Below, one piece after another: positions 5,529-12,839 of a stretch of 12,905 bases of DNA (within the stretch, counting starts at the first letter, position 1; each line of letters begins with the position of its first letter). Below the pieces are notes generated by a model. It had not been told where the DNA came from. It worked only from the letters and a program-made list of their open reading frames with translations, and did not search any database. Made by a program: the position numbers and the translations under genes. The stretch comes from Coriobacteriales bacterium (GTDB taxonomy: Bacteria; Actinomycetota; Coriobacteriia; Coriobacteriales; UBA8131), in contig JAISUQ010000015.1 of assembly GCA_031272005.1 (NCBI GenBank), forward strand, positions 1 to 12,905. The letters are read 5' to 3'.

Positions 5529-8249
5529 ATGAGTACAGACATGGTCCAGGGCGGCCTGACCAGACGTACGTTGCTTAAAGGCGGCGGCGCGCTGGCGGCG
5601 GCGCTGGCACTCAGCAAGGCCATCCCGGCTGTCGGTGGCTCGGCACTGGCCGAGTCGACGGCTGGCGCGGCTGGCGCGGCCGGCGCGACTGGCGCGACTG
5701 GCGAGCAGGGCGACCACTGGGTCAAATCCTTCTGCGGTTCGTGCATCTGGACGAACTGCGGCACCGAGGTCCACGTGCAAAACGGCATCGCCACAGAGGT
5801 CCGCGGCAATCTGGAGCACCCCGCCAACCAGGGCACGCTCTGCCCGCGCGGCGCGGCTCAGCTGATGAACCTCTATAACCCCTACCGCTTCAAGGCCCCG
5901 CTGAAGCGCACTAATCCGGAGAAGGGCCTGGATGTCGACCCCGGCTGGCAGGAAATCAGCTGGGATGAGGCTCTGGACACGGTCTATGAGAAGCTGGCCG
6001 CCGTGCGCGACAGCGACCCGCGCCGCTTCATGATCATGTACGGCTTTGCCGGCAACCTGCATGAAGGGCCCTTCGTCAAGCTGTTCACGGCCATCTTCGG
6101 TACGCCCAACTACTCGATGAGCTGCGGCCCGCTCTGCGAGGTGCATCACGCGCCGTCACTGTACAACATGACTTTCGTGGACCGCATCGATTTGGGCTAC
6201 TGCAACTACCTGATCACCTTCGGGCGCAATGTCGGTGCCTCGGCGGCCTTTGCCTCCGGCCCGGCCCGGGCCTTCACCGATGCCTGTGAGCGTGGCATGC
6301 ACAACGTGGTCTTCGACCCTCATGCCAATATGGAGTCGACCTACGGCGAGTGGGTGCCCACCCGCCCGGGCTCGGATATGGCCATCGCCATGGCAATGAT
6401 CCACGTCATGCTCCACGAGCTGGATACCTTCGACCGCGAATTCGTCACCGAGCGCACCAATGCCCCCTACCTGATTACCCCGGAGGGCGACTACCTGCGC
6501 GACCCCAACAGCGACAAACCGCTGATCTGGGACGAGGCCGCCGGTCAGGCCCTGGCCTTTGATGACCCCAACCTCAGCGCCCCGGCCCTGACCGGAACCT
6601 ATGAGGTCAATGGCGTCAAAGCCCAGCCGGCTTTTGAGAAGATCAAGGCCAGCGTGGCCGAGGCCACCCCGGAGTGGGCTGAGGAGCGCTCCACGGTACC
6701 GGCGGCCACCATTCGCCGCATCACCGCCGAGTTCGTGGAGGCCGCCTGCATCGGCGCCACCATCGAGCTGGAGGGTCGCACCTACCCCTATCGCCCGGCG
6801 GTCATCGCCGTCGGCCGCGGTTCGGCCAACAACATGCAGGGCCTGCGCTTCTACTGTGTGGCCGATTTGCTGAACTGCCTGGTCGGCGCGATGGGCGTGC
6901 CCGGCTCGCTGGTCCATGCCGCCGGCCCCAAGTTCGTCATCGAGGATGGCATGATGCGCGAGTATCCGGTGTCCAAGTACACTACCGATCTGGAGCAGGC
7001 CTTCTCCATCCCGCAGAATGATTTCACGGGCAAGCAGTTCTCCGCCCTGGCGCGTTTCCCGGTCTTTGCCGTGACGCTGGGGGCTATCCTCGATCCGGCC
7101 AAGTACTACCTGGACTACGACATCGACGTGCTCTTCCCCTACGGCTGCAACCCCTTCATGAACGACTCCAATCGCGAGTTGGTGGTTGAGGCCTTCAAGA
7201 AGGTGCCCTTTGTCTTCACCTGTGGCTATCATATGGATGAGACCTCGCAGTTCTGCGACATCATCCTGCCCGAGCACGCCCACCTGGAGCGCCATCAGGT
7301 ACGCCCCATCGAGGAGACCATGGCTGTGGGCAAAGATACCATCAAGCTGGCAGGCATGAACTACAAGGAGCCGGCGGTGGAGCTGCTCTACAACACCCGT
7401 CAGTTTGAGGATGTGATCACCACCCTGGCCTATCGTCTGGGTTACGGACCACGGATGAACCAGATGTACAACCTGTTCTGCAAGCTGGGTGAAGACTACG
7501 CTTTGGACCCAACCAGCGAATATAGCTATGCGGAGATGCTCGAAGCCCGCCTGACCGCGCTGACTCAGGACAAGGCCAAAGGCTCGCAGTGGTTCAGGGA
7601 GCAGGGCTTCTATGCCACCGAGGTGCCTGTTGAGCAGTGCTACGACTACGCGATGCTGGAAGGCGCCCGCCTGCCGCTGTACAACTGGCGCGACTGGATC
7701 ACCGGACAGTTCCTGAAGCGCAACATGGAGCGTTTCGACGTGGAGATGCCCGGCTGGGAAGGTCGGATGGAGGAGGTCTATCGCGAGTACACGGCGGTGC
7801 CGGCCTTTATCGACAACTTCCTCACCGAGCCCAACGATGAGTACAACCTCTTCGTCTGCAACTGGAAGATCTCACCGCGCAATCTTGGCCTGGGCGGCCA
7901 GGACGACAACGTCTGGCTGCGCGAAGTGGTGGAACAGCTGGAGTTTGACGATCTGCGCATCCAGATCAACCCGGCCACGGCTGCTGCCCATGGCCTGGAG
8001 GATGGCGACACCATAATTGTGGAATCGCAGCATGGCGGCACGACCAGCGGCCAAATCAAGGTAACCGGCCTGGTGCACCCCGAGGTGCTGGGCTTTCCCT
8101 CCCAGGCGGGCCGCGTGGCGCCGGGCATGAACCCCATATCCAAACATGGCACCAGCTACAACCAGCTGCTCAACGGCGCGGATGGCTTCTACTTTGCCGA
8201 GAGCGGTTCCATCGCTGTTGGTGCCCGTGTGAAAATCAGGAAGGCATAG
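5529..8249 (+). CDS. Tat-exported molybdopterin oxidoreductase, catalytic subunit (DMSO reductase superfamily)
   Basis: The 906-aa precursor has a twin-arginine signal (TRRTLLKGG, residues 11-19) and cleavage probably near AESTA. I chose the ATG at 5529 because AAAAGGAGG lies just ahead; the longer in-frame start at 5373 is inside the terminator hairpin. After the signal come five Gly-X-Y triplets (46-60), then the Fe-S domain with Cys69, Cys72, Cys77 and Cys105 (C-x2-C-x4-C-x27-C) for one [4Fe-4S] cluster. The Mo-bisPGD domains follow, and a C-terminal dinucleotide-binding-like domain (about residue 780 onward, with INPATAAAHGLEDGDTI). The segment GTPN...CGPLCEVHHAPS offers Cys199 or Cys203 as Mo ligand, as in the polysulfide/thiosulfate reductase branch. 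Its B and C partners follow directly. It probably reduces (or oxidises) a small substrate outside the membrane; the substrate is unknown. Confidence 0.9.
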   Translation: MSTDMVQGGLTRRTLLKGGGALAAALALSKAIPAVGGSALAESTAGAAGAAGATGATGEQGDHWVKSFCGSCIWTNCGTEVHVQNGIATEVRGNLEHPANQGTLCPRGAAQLMNLYNPYRFKAPLKRTNPEKGLDVDPGWQEISWDEALDTVYEKLAAVRDSDPRRFMIMYGFAGNLHEGPFVKLFTAIFGTPNYSMSCGPLCEVHHAPSLYNMTFVDRIDLGYCNYLITFGRNVGASAAFASGPARAFTDACERGMHNVVFDPHANMESTYGEWVPTRPGSDMAIAMAMIHVMLHELDTFDREFVTERTNAPYLITPEGDYLRDPNSDKPLIWDEAAGQALAFDDPNLSAPALTGTYEVNGVKAQPAFEKIKASVAEATPEWAEERSTVPAATIRRITAEFVEAACIGATIELEGRTYPYRPAVIAVGRGSANNMQGLRFYCVADLLNCLVGAMGVPGSLVHAAGPKFVIEDGMMREYPVSKYTTDLEQAFSIPQNDFTGKQFSALARFPVFAVTLGAILDPAKYYLDYDIDVLFPYGCNPFMNDSNRELVVEAFKKVPFVFTCGYHMDETSQFCDIILPEHAHLERHQVRPIEETMAVGKDTIKLAGMNYKEPAVELLYNTRQFEDVITTLAYRLGYGPRMNQMYNLFCKLGEDYALDPTSEYSYAEMLEARLTALTQDKAKGSQWFREQGFYATEVPVEQCYDYAMLEGARLPLYNWRDWITGQFLKRNMERFDVEMPGWEGRMEEVYREYTAVPAFIDNFLTEPNDEYNLFVCNWKISPRNLGLGGQDDNVWLREVVEQLEFDDLRIQINPATAAAHGLEDGDTIIVESQHGGTTSGQIKVTGLVHPEVLGFPSQAGRVAPGMNPISKHGTSYNQLLNGADGFYFAESGSIAVGARVKIRKA

Positions 8250-8258
8250 GTGACAGGC

Positions 8259-8858
8259 ATGAGATACGGAATGATCATCGATTTGAAGCGCTGCATCGGC
8301 TGCAATGCCTGCACCGTGACCTGCAAACAGGCCCATGGTACCGCACCCGGGACCTTCTGGTGCCAGGTCCGGGCCAGCGAGGAAGGCACTTATCCCTACG
8401 CCACCAAGAAGGTTCTGCCTACGCTATGTATGCACTGCGAGAATCCGACCTGCGTGCACGTCTGCCCCACCGGCGCCAGCTATAAGCGGGAGGATGGCAT
8501 CGTGCTGGTCGACAGCGAACGCTGCATCGGCTGCCGTTACTGCATGGCTGCCTGCCCCTATGAGGCCCGGACTTTCGACTTCGGCGACCGCAGTGGCTAC
8601 TTCCCCGAGCAGGAGCAGACAAGCTATGAAGCTATGATGCTAGAGCAACACGTCAAGGGCACGGTCAGCAAGTGCACCTTCTGCCACGACAAGCTGGAGG
8701 CTGGCGGTATGCCGGCCTGTGCCCAGGCCTGCCCCACGCACGCCCGTGTCTTCGGCGACCTGGACAGCGAAGAGCTGCAGGCCCTGCTGAAGCGGGGCGC
8801 CTATCAGGCCCGCCCGGATATGCGTACCAACCCCAGCGTCTACTATCTGCCCAAATAA
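8259..8858 (+). CDS. Four-cluster 4Fe-4S ferredoxin subunit (DmsB/PsrB/NrfC type)
   Basis: The 199-aa protein carries 16 cysteines in four groups typical of the electron-transfer subunit of Mo-bisPGD complexes: C12-C15-C18-C22, C57-C60-C65-C69, C89-C92-C95-C99 and C139-C142-C154-C158. These would bind four [4Fe-4S] clusters and carry electrons between the membrane subunit and the catalytic subunit. There is no signal peptide; family members are co-exported with the Tat-bearing catalytic subunit. The gene starts 9 bases after the preceding stop. An in-frame GTG at 8250, right after that stop and preceded by AGGAAGG at 5-base spacing, is an alternative start that would add three residues. Confidence 0.92.
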   Translation: MRYGMIIDLKRCIGCNACTVTCKQAHGTAPGTFWCQVRASEEGTYPYATKKVLPTLCMHCENPTCVHVCPTGASYKREDGIVLVDSERCIGCRYCMAACPYEARTFDFGDRSGYFPEQEQTSYEAMMLEQHVKGTVSKCTFCHDKLEAGGMPACAQACPTHARVFGDLDSEELQALLKRGAYQARPDMRTNPSVYYLPK

Positions 8859-8882
8859 GGCTTCTTGGATTGGAGATATGAA

Positions 8883-9953
8883 ATGTCAAACATTACTGAT
8901 AAGCAGTCGCGGGTGGCGCTGGTCGTCTCGCTCGCGCTGGGCCTGGTGGGACTGGCCGCCTGGCTCTATCAATTGAGCCAGGGCCTGCAGGTCACCGGCC
9001 TGAACAACACCCTGATCTGGGGCCTGACCATCGCCGTCTTCTTCGCCATCATCGCTGGCGGAGCCGGGCTGTTGGCCCTCTGTGGCCTCTCGGAGTTCCT
9101 CGGCTTCATGACCTCCGAGCAACGCAGCCGGGGCATCGCCTTTGCCATCGCCGCGATGATCGCCGGCGGCATCCTGGTCATTTGGGACCTCGGCCATCCC
9201 AGTCAGTTCTTCTACCTGATGACATCGTTCAACTTCACCTCGTTTTCGGTGTTGGACTTCTGGTTTCTGTCGGCCTGTATCGTGGTAGCGGTGGTCTATC
9301 TGATTGCTGCCAGCTCGGGCAAGCCACACAGAATCATCGGTGCTGTCGCGTTGCTGCTCTCGGTGGGTATCATCGTGGTTGAGGGTATTCTGCTGGCCAA
9401 CAACTCCTCGCATCACCTCTGGGCCTCGAGCATGAACGTCATCTCGTTTCTCTCCGGCGCCTTCTTGGGTGGCAGCGCGCTGCTGGCAGCCATTGCTCCC
9501 AGCCGTAAGCGGCTGTTTGTGGTGGCACTGATCATCAGCGCCCTGGTGACGCTGGCCGAAGTCGGCACCGCGCTGGTGGCCGGCACCGACACTGCCCGCC
9601 ATACCATGCAGCTGGTGGTAGCCGGGCCGTTTGCAGCCTACTTCTACTTCCAGATCATCGTCGGCATCATCGTTTCGCTGGTGCTGGCGCTGCGCACCAA
9701 CCGCCTGGGCCTGGCGGCCCTGACCGCCATCCTCGGCCTGGCTGCGGAGAAGCTCTGGCTGCTGCTGGCCGGCGAGACCGAGATCTGGGGCCAGGCCCAT
9801 CACATCGGGCCGCTGCAGGTTGTCCAGCAGTTCTCCTACTGGCCTTCATTGGTGGAGATTGGCCTGACGGTCGGCGCCATCGGCATCGGCGTGTTTTTGT
9901 TCCTGCTGCTCAGTCGCGTGGTCTTGCGTCGGCCGGCAGTTGTGGTAGAGTAA
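8883..9953 (+). CDS. NrfD/PsrC-type membrane subunit
   Basis: The 356-aa protein is almost entirely hydrophobic, with about ten predicted membrane helices (roughly residues 10-30, 42-67, 80-100, 115-137, 146-166, 185-207, 211-234, 240-270, 275-296, 315-345). The WDLGHPSQFFYL segment followed by FNFTSFSVLDFW matches the DLG-P and N-x-S pattern of NrfD/PsrC proteins. In this family the subunit binds quinol and passes electrons to the ferredoxin subunit. I chose the ATG at 8883, with GGAGA at 8872-8876 and 6-base spacing, over the TTG at 8865. It lies 24 bases after the ferredoxin gene, so A-B-C form the complete core of a quinol-linked molybdoenzyme. Confidence 0.9.
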   Translation: MSNITDKQSRVALVVSLALGLVGLAAWLYQLSQGLQVTGLNNTLIWGLTIAVFFAIIAGGAGLLALCGLSEFLGFMTSEQRSRGIAFAIAAMIAGGILVIWDLGHPSQFFYLMTSFNFTSFSVLDFWFLSACIVVAVVYLIAASSGKPHRIIGAVALLLSVGIIVVEGILLANNSSHHLWASSMNVISFLSGAFLGGSALLAAIAPSRKRLFVVALIISALVTLAEVGTALVAGTDTARHTMQLVVAGPFAAYFYFQIIVGIIVSLVLALRTNRLGLAALTAILGLAAEKLWLLLAGETEIWGQAHHIGPLQVVQQFSYWPSLVEIGLTVGAIGIGVFLFLLLSRVVLRRPAVVVE

Positions 9954-9976
9954 ACGTGGTAAGGGCGGTGACTGAC

Positions 9977-10825
9977 ATGAGCAAGGCGTCTGCAGTGTTA
10001 GTGCAGGAAAGCACTCTGATTGGCTGTGGCCAGCATGATAGCCAAGCCGACCAAAACAGCCTCAAAGGCCAGAATATTCCCAGTAACGATATCAGCCAGG
10101 GCAGCTGGTCGGATACAGCCGCCCAGTCGGATGCCGCAGCCTGGCAGGACATGGCCACAGCCATGCTCTCCCTGGCCGAATTGCTCAACAATGTACCAAG
10201 CGAAGAGCGCGCGTTGCTGCTGGCCCAGAGCATGAGCATCGAGGATCCTTCAGGCAGTGCCGCCCCCGGCTATGCTGCGATGCGCCGCTTCTTTCTGGAG
10301 ACGTCTGATCTCACCGCCAGCGAATTGACCGAGCAACTGGCTGTGGATTGGACCGGTGCCTTCAGAGGCGTGGATCGCCAACGCGGCCCCAAGCCGCCCT
10401 ATGCCGGCGCCTGGCTGGCGGCCGACGGGCTGGGCGTGCAGGTGATGCAGGAGATCAACCAGGCTTACGCCGAAGCTGGCCTGGGCAGCACCGGAGAAGG
10501 CCTCAATCGCCTGGACTACCTGGGCGTGGAGCTGGAGTTCATCGGCCATCTGGCCCAACGCATCGCCAGCACCACCTGCGCCGCCGACACCAGCGCCACC
10601 AGCACCACCTGCGCCGCCGCCACCTGCGCCACCGCCGCCTGCGCCTCCACCGCCGCCGCCAACGCCGCCGCCCGGCAAGCCCTGGCAGGGTTCCTGGATA
10701 AGTACGTGCTGTCCTGGGTCGGCGATTATGTGGCCGCTGCCCGCGGCTGCGCCCGCACCGATTTTCTCCGCGGTTTCCTGGATTTGCTGGAAGCCCTGTT
10801 GCGCGAGATGCGCGAGGCCCTGTGA
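9977..10825 (+). CDS. TorD/DmsD-family molybdoenzyme maturation chaperone with a Cys-bearing low-complexity insert
   Basis: The 282-aa protein matches the all-helical TorD family: LAVDWTGAFRGVDRQRGPKPPYAG-type centre, then the LDYLGVELEFIGHLA helix and the FLDKYVLSWVGDYV segment. Such chaperones bind the Tat signal of the partner molybdoenzyme and help cofactor insertion in the cytoplasm; here the partner is presumably the catalytic subunit of the same operon. Two oddities are visible. There is an N-terminal Gln/Ser-rich extension of about 50 residues before the first helix. A 30-35-residue Ala/Thr/Cys insert (199-231; Cys201, 212, 217, 222) sits between two conserved helices. Both flanks stay in one frame, so it is not a frameshift. 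The start is uncertain (GTG at 9956 or 9968, or ATG at 9977). The stop overlaps the next start by 4 bases. Confidence 0.85.
   Translation: MSKASAVLVQESTLIGCGQHDSQADQNSLKGQNIPSNDISQGSWSDTAAQSDAAAWQDMATAMLSLAELLNNVPSEERALLLAQSMSIEDPSGSAAPGYAAMRRFFLETSDLTASELTEQLAVDWTGAFRGVDRQRGPKPPYAGAWLAADGLGVQVMQEINQAYAEAGLGSTGEGLNRLDYLGVELEFIGHLAQRIASTTCAADTSATSTTCAAATCATAACASTAAANAAARQALAGFLDKYVLSWVGDYVAAARGCARTDFLRGFLDLLEALLREMREAL
10571..10675 (+). repeat. GC-rich trinucleotide-like repeat inside the chaperone gene
   Basis: About 105 bases are built of gcc, acc, agc and tgc codons. The string cacctgcgcc recurs at 10573-10582, 10606-10615 and 10621-10630. Read one frame over, the same DNA would encode a Pro/Ala-rich stretch, but the gene's frame is fixed by family motifs on both sides. 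The pattern looks like replication slippage. Confidence 0.75.
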
Positions 10826-11517
10826 GGGAAACGCTGACAGTCCTCAGCTACAACAAGCCCACAGGGGCGCGATTGTCCACGCCCTTCTGGTTGGCGCTGG
10901 TACTGGCACTGGTATTGGCGCTGGTACTGTTGCTCGGGGGCTGTACCGGCTCGGCTGAAGGTAACGCAGCCGACAACGCAACTGGCGCTGGCGCAGCTGC
11001 AGCCGAATCCGACGAAGCGGCCGACAGTACGGCTGTCATCGCGCCGGGCGATACTGCTGGTGCTGCCAGTGCGGCGGCCGATGCCGCCAAACAGACAGGC
11101 GATGATTCCGCATCCTCGGCAGACAGCCCCGGTGGTGCAGATGATGCTGCCGCAGACTCTGTTCCGCCGGTCTACCCTCTGGATCAGGCAATCAACGCCG
11201 AGTGGTTGGCTCAGCAGCTGAGTGGCGCCGACCCCCCGTTGGTGCTGGATTTGCGCCCCCGCGCCGGTTTCACCCTCGGGCATATCCCCGGGGCTGAGAA
11301 CATCCCGGTAGAGAAGCTCGGCAGCCGCATCAACGAAGTGCCCAGAGAGACGCCTCTGGTGCTGCTGGCCACTGGCCCCCGCAGTCTTAACGAGGGTTGG
11401 CAGAAGCTGATTGACCAGGGCTTTGACCCGCAGCTGATCTGGCTCATGCCCGGCGGCTATGACGAATGGCTGAACGCCGGTTATCCTGTCGAATTGGAAT
11501 TCCAGGAGGAGTGCTGA
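10822..11517 (+). CDS. Lipoprotein with a rhodanese-like domain lacking the catalytic cysteine
   Basis: The 231-aa product has a Sec-type lipoprotein signal (hydrophobic core about 23-38, lipobox LGGC, Cys41), an Ala/Asp/Ser-rich linker (about 42-115), and a rhodanese fold (about 120-225; LVLDLRP, FTLGHIPGAENIP, the loop region and MPGGYDEWLNAGYPVE). In active rhodaneses the loop is CxxGxR(S). Here it is LATGPRS (182-188), with Leu182 where the Cys belongs, so sulfur transfer by the usual route is not expected. The last residue, Cys231, is a lone Cys at the C-terminus. The GTG start at 10822 overlaps the chaperone stop (GTGA) and has GAGG 4 bases ahead, suggesting translational coupling. It may be a scaffold, substrate-binding or partner-binding lipoprotein for the extracytoplasmic enzymes; that role is inferred. 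Confidence 0.82.
   Translation: MRETLTVLSYNKPTGARLSTPFWLALVLALVLALVLLLGGCTGSAEGNAADNATGAGAAAAESDEAADSTAVIAPGDTAGAASAAADAAKQTGDDSASSADSPGGADDAAADSVPPVYPLDQAINAEWLAQQLSGADPPLVLDLRPRAGFTLGHIPGAENIPVEKLGSRINEVPRETPLVLLATGPRSLNEGWQKLIDQGFDPQLIWLMPGGYDEWLNAGYPVELEFQEEC
10891..10929 (+). repeat. Direct repeat in the signal-peptide coding region
   Basis: A perfect 15-base repeat (ttggcgctggtactg at 10891-10905 and 10915-10929) has a 24-base period, with a diverged 12-base unit between. It encodes the Leu-Ala-Leu-Val repeats of the lipoprotein signal core. Gain or loss of 12-base units would lengthen or shorten the signal peptide in frame. Confidence 0.65.
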
Positions 11518-11518
11518 G

Positions 11519-12724
11519 ATGCGACGACGCAACATTATCTGGTTGACAGCCGCTGCGGTGATGCTGGCGCTGATCCTGGCTGGTTGTGTGGCCGAGGGCC
11601 AGACCATCAGCTTTGCCGCCGCACCGCAGTACTTTGGCCAGTTTCAGCAGCTCTACCCCAACGAGTACGCCTCCTTTGTCGCCGATGGCATGGATAAGGG
11701 CAGCGACGGCCAGGTCCACAGCCATGCCGCCTCCCGCGCTCACACCGAGGCCGACACCCGTCTGCCCGACTCCGGGGCCGCCTGCCTGTCCTGCAAGACG
11801 GCCGACTTCAACACCTTGTATGCCGAGTATGGTATGGAAGTCTTTTCGATGAGCTATCAGGAGGTCTCCGGCGAAGTGGTGGAGTATTGGTCCTGCAGGA
11901 CCTGCCACGCCAGCGGTGTGCCGGCAGCAAACACTGATGCTACTATAGTTACATATACCAGTTATCGGGCGTCGCCCTCCAAGTTTTTGCAAAGCGTGGA
12001 TCCGGTCACGGCGTCCTGCGGGCAATGCCACAACGCCACCTGCACCTATCCCCGCTACTCGCTGGGCAAGACCGGGACCGCCCTGGAGGATTACGACCCC
12101 TGGAAATACGGCGCTGACGCCGACGGCATGCGCCAGGCCGCCGAGGAATACGGCATCGCCGCCATCCCCGATCTGGAGCGCGGCGTGGATGTCTTCTACC
12201 TCGGCCATCCCGACCTGGAGCTGTTCCAGGGCAGTGTGCATCAGGAGCTGGGGATGACCTGTGCCGACTGCCACATGCCCACGGTAACGGCCCAGGACGG
12301 CAGCACTTACGTCAGCCATAACGCCTCCTCCTCGCCGCTGGACAGTGAGGAGGCCATGCGCTCCTGCCTGGACTGCCATGCCGAGTTGGGAGTGAGCAAT
12401 ACGGTGGAGATGCGCAAATACGTGCGCCAGAAGCAGGCCGATATGGCTCAGCTGGAGTCGGACTACCTGGAGCGGTTGGATGCGCTCTGGACGCGGATTA
12501 CCGATGCGCAAGCTGCTGGCAGTGCCGATACGGACACCCTGGCTGCCGCCAAGCAAGCCTACGCCGACGCCCGCTACTACTACACCTTCGAACACGCCGA
12601 AGCCCGCGAGCCCGGCTTAAAGATCAGCCATTCCCCCGATGCCATGCGCGACTACATCGCCCGCGGCAATGCGCGAATGGACGAAGCCTTCGTCAGCCTG
12701 GAGCCGCAGCCAGAGCAGGAGTAA
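11519..12724 (+). CDS. Pentahaem NrfA-like cytochrome c lipoprotein (atypical active site)
   Basis: The 401-aa protein has a lipoprotein signal (LILAGC, Cys23) and five haem motifs in the NrfA order: CLSCK (89-93), CRTCH (126-130), CGQCH (167-171), CADCH (248-252) and CLDCH (283-287). The lysine-ligated first motif and the HPDLELFQGSVHQELGMTCADCHMP region (from 230) are typical of ammonia-forming nitrite reductases, as is the C-terminal helix pair with His near KISHSPDA. By alignment from memory with E. coli NrfA, the catalytic Arg (6 residues after the CXXCK Lys) is Thr99 and the catalytic Tyr (3 after the third CXXCH His) is Thr174; the His of QHP is kept (His230) with Gly for Gln. The EYYF calcium-site segment is missing. 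It may therefore not reduce nitrite. The ATG has AGGAGGA at 8-base spacing and starts 1 base after the previous stop. Confidence 0.88.
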   Translation: MRRRNIIWLTAAAVMLALILAGCVAEGQTISFAAAPQYFGQFQQLYPNEYASFVADGMDKGSDGQVHSHAASRAHTEADTRLPDSGAACLSCKTADFNTLYAEYGMEVFSMSYQEVSGEVVEYWSCRTCHASGVPAANTDATIVTYTSYRASPSKFLQSVDPVTASCGQCHNATCTYPRYSLGKTGTALEDYDPWKYGADADGMRQAAEEYGIAAIPDLERGVDVFYLGHPDLELFQGSVHQELGMTCADCHMPTVTAQDGSTYVSHNASSSPLDSEEAMRSCLDCHAELGVSNTVEMRKYVRQKQADMAQLESDYLERLDALWTRITDAQAAGSADTDTLAAAKQAYADARYYYTFEHAEAREPGLKISHSPDAMRDYIARGNARMDEAFVSLEPQPEQE

Positions 12725-12729
12725 GCCCC

Positions 12730-12753
12730 ACCGCAACCTCTACCGCAACCTCA
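12730..12753. repeat. 12-bp tandem repeat, two units
   Basis: The units accgcaacctct (12730-12741) and accgcaacctca (12742-12753) follow the cytochrome stop codon directly. The rest of the 115-base gap to the next start shows no convincing terminator, so the next gene may belong to the same operon. Confidence 0.55.
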
Positions 12754-12839
12754 AGGCGCATATCCGCACCAGCTTCGCCCAAGCATACTGCTGCCGTGGT
12801 AAACTTGACGGGTCTGGAAATAGATGTGCTGGGAGCGTT

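Noticed and set aside
6156..7295. Minus-strand open frame (379 codons) inside the Mo catalytic gene
   Set aside because: It is a His/Gly/Val-rich shadow of a well-supported gene, with no motif or start signal.
10571..10675. Frameshift or pseudogene in the TorD chaperone
   Set aside because: Family motifs before and after the repeat are in the same frame and the gene has a normal stop coupled to the next start.
11444..12595. Minus-strand open frame (383 codons) opposite the cytochrome gene
   Set aside because: The plus strand carries five haem motifs and a lipoprotein signal in frame; the minus product is Gly/Val/His-rich without known features.
11519..12724. Naming the cytochrome gene nrfA
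   Set aside because: Residues expected for nitrite reduction are missing at the aligned positions and no nrfH-type partner is present, so the symbol would imply an unproven function.
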